In this document: positions 55,337-56,000 of the stretch, one piece after another
Layout: each line of letters starts with the position of its first letter
Numbering within the stretch: the stretch's first letter is position 1
Assembly (NCBI GenBank): GCA_017992785.1
Contig: JAGONY010000001.1
Span: 1 to 56,000 of the forward strand
DNA from: Candidatus Omnitrophota bacterium
Lineage (GTDB): Bacteria > Omnitrophota > Gorgyraeia > Pluralincolimonadales > Pluralincolimonadaceae
Direction of reading: 5' to 3'
DNA length: 56,000 nucleotides
Program-made: the position numbers and the translations under genes
The notes under the pieces: generated by a model
Seen by the model: the letters and a program-made list of their open reading frames with translations, nothing else
What the model was told of the DNA's origin: nothing
Databases searched by the model: none

Positions 55337-56000
55337 GAGCGCGTACTCGCCCGACAGGGAGAGGATAGTATACGAAAAGATCGCCGCGCAGAACGAAGGC
55401 CCCCTCTCGAGGGAGTCGCTTCAGGCCATATACCGCGAGATAATGTCAGGCTGCCTCGCGCTCGAGAAGCCGTTGAGGATATCGTATATGGGCCCGCCGG
55501 CGAGCTTCTCCAATATCGCCGCGCTGAAGAAGTTCGGCTCATCGGTACGCTATCTTCCCGTAAACACGATAAACGACGTCTTCGCCGAGGTAGAGCACGG
55601 CAGGGCGGATTACGGGGTCGTCCCCATAGAGAATTCGATAGAGGGGGCGATAAATTACACGCTCGATATGTTCATGGAATCCGACCTGAAGATATGCTCG
55701 GAGATATCGATAGAGATATCGCACAACCTGCTCGCGAAATGCAGGATGGACAGGATAAAGAGGCTGTACTCGAACCCGAGCGTCATAGGCCAGTGCAGGA
55801 TGTGGCTGGAAGCCAACCTCCCGCAAGTCGAGGTGATAGAAGTCACCTCGACGACGAAGGCCGCCGAGATGGCGGTCAAGGAGAAGGGTGCGGCTGCGAT
55901 CGGGTCAAGCCTCGCCGCGGAATGCTACGGGCTGAATATGCTCGCGCGTTCGATAGAGGACAGCCCGCATAACATGACGAGGTTCCTTGTGATCGGAAGG
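55218..56000 (+). CDS. pheA: bifunctional chorismate mutase/prephenate dehydratase, 3' truncated by the window
   Basis: Two steps of phenylalanine synthesis in one protein. Seen: an AroQ chorismate mutase domain from residue 1 (LEKLRRKIDLLDRKIIQLLN, then RAQLSNRIGRLKAKA; about 1-85) and a prephenate dehydratase domain (about 90-260: ISYMGPPASFSNIAALKKFG, DYGVVPIENSIEGAI, ending in HNMTRFLVIG with the conserved T-R-F). 261 residues are visible; the expected C-terminal ACT domain that senses phenylalanine is beyond the window. AGGAGG at 55205-55210 supports the ATG at 55218, which lies 119 bases inside scpB. Confidence 0.94.
   Translation, partial: MELEKLRRKIDLLDRKIIQLLNSRAQLSNRIGRLKAKANKSAYSPDRERIVYEKIAAQNEGPLSRESLQAIYREIMSGCLALEKPLRISYMGPPASFSNIAALKKFGSSVRYLPVNTINDVFAEVEHGRADYGVVPIENSIEGAINYTLDMFMESDLKICSEISIEISHNLLAKCRMDRIKRLYSNPSVIGQCRMWLEANLPQVEVIEVTSTTKAAEMAVKEKGAAAIGSSLAAECYGLNMLARSIEDSPHNMTRFLVIGR

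Overview
This window looks like the chromosome of a Gram-negative (diderm) bacterium. It is densely packed, and every gene I can support is on the + strand. Ile is very often ATA and Arg very often AGG. The envelope genes (heptose, KDO, LptB/LptC-LptA, LpxL-like acyltransferase, OmpA lipoprotein) require an outer membrane with LPS. A PEP-CTERM protein, a K+-independent type H+-pyrophosphatase, a DUF4912/GH57 pair and a hybrid type II secretion/type IV pilus operon fit best with the candidate phylum Omnitrophota (OP3, PVC side). That placement is inference from gene content, not from a marker tree.

Layout. (1) 1-7422: LPS inner-core sugars. A 3'-end fragment of a heptosyltransferase is followed by hldD, the heptose kinase, kdsB, pyrG, kdsA, kdsD and kdsC, which is the whole KDO route plus the CTP supply for CMP-KDO. 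(2) 7471-15819: a secretion/pilus operon with a GspE/PilB ATPase, GspF/PilC, four pseudopilins (G-, I-, J- and K-like), a PilM-PilN fusion, PilO and a PilP/GspC-like protein. No secretin, prepilin peptidase or PilT is present. (3) 15860-18824: LPS completion and export (LpxL-like, LptC-LptA fusion, LptB), then long-form HPF. (4) 18836-23101: protein quality control (tig, clpP, lon; no clpX). (5) 23118-27838: aminotransferase, NicO-like transporter, serA, purA. (6) 27841-32667: proton-pumping pyrophosphatase, DUF47 protein and three exported envelope proteins. (7) 32747-41917: DUF4912 and GH57 branching enzyme, then the lipid/isoprenoid block uppS-cdsA-dxr-rseP-ispG-proS. (8) 41934-48969: an accessory-looking stretch, partly AT-richer, with a Cys-rich miniprotein, two membrane proteins, a TPR protein, a PEP-CTERM protein, a remnant of an ORF6N-type gene, a secreted glycoside hydrolase and a DUF3352-like protein. 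(9) 49097-56000: rimP-nusA-infB, trpS, scpA-scpB and a pheA truncated by the window end.

Regulation. Five near-consensus sigma70-type promoters, all with 17-bp spacers, lie exactly at or within a few bases of the preceding stop codon (before hldD, the GspE gene, the lpxL-like gene, a secreted protein gene and rimP). Two further extended -10 promoters share TGTGATATAATAC. Two genes (15860 and 45380) begin at or within a base or two of the predicted transcription start. Most other genes are coupled by ATGA/TGATG overlaps. Two strong hairpin terminators and one attenuator-like hairpin in the rimP-nusA-infB leader are visible. No rRNA, tRNA, CRISPR array, intact insertion sequence or replication origin was recognised, and no gene-free stretch exceeds about 170 bases.
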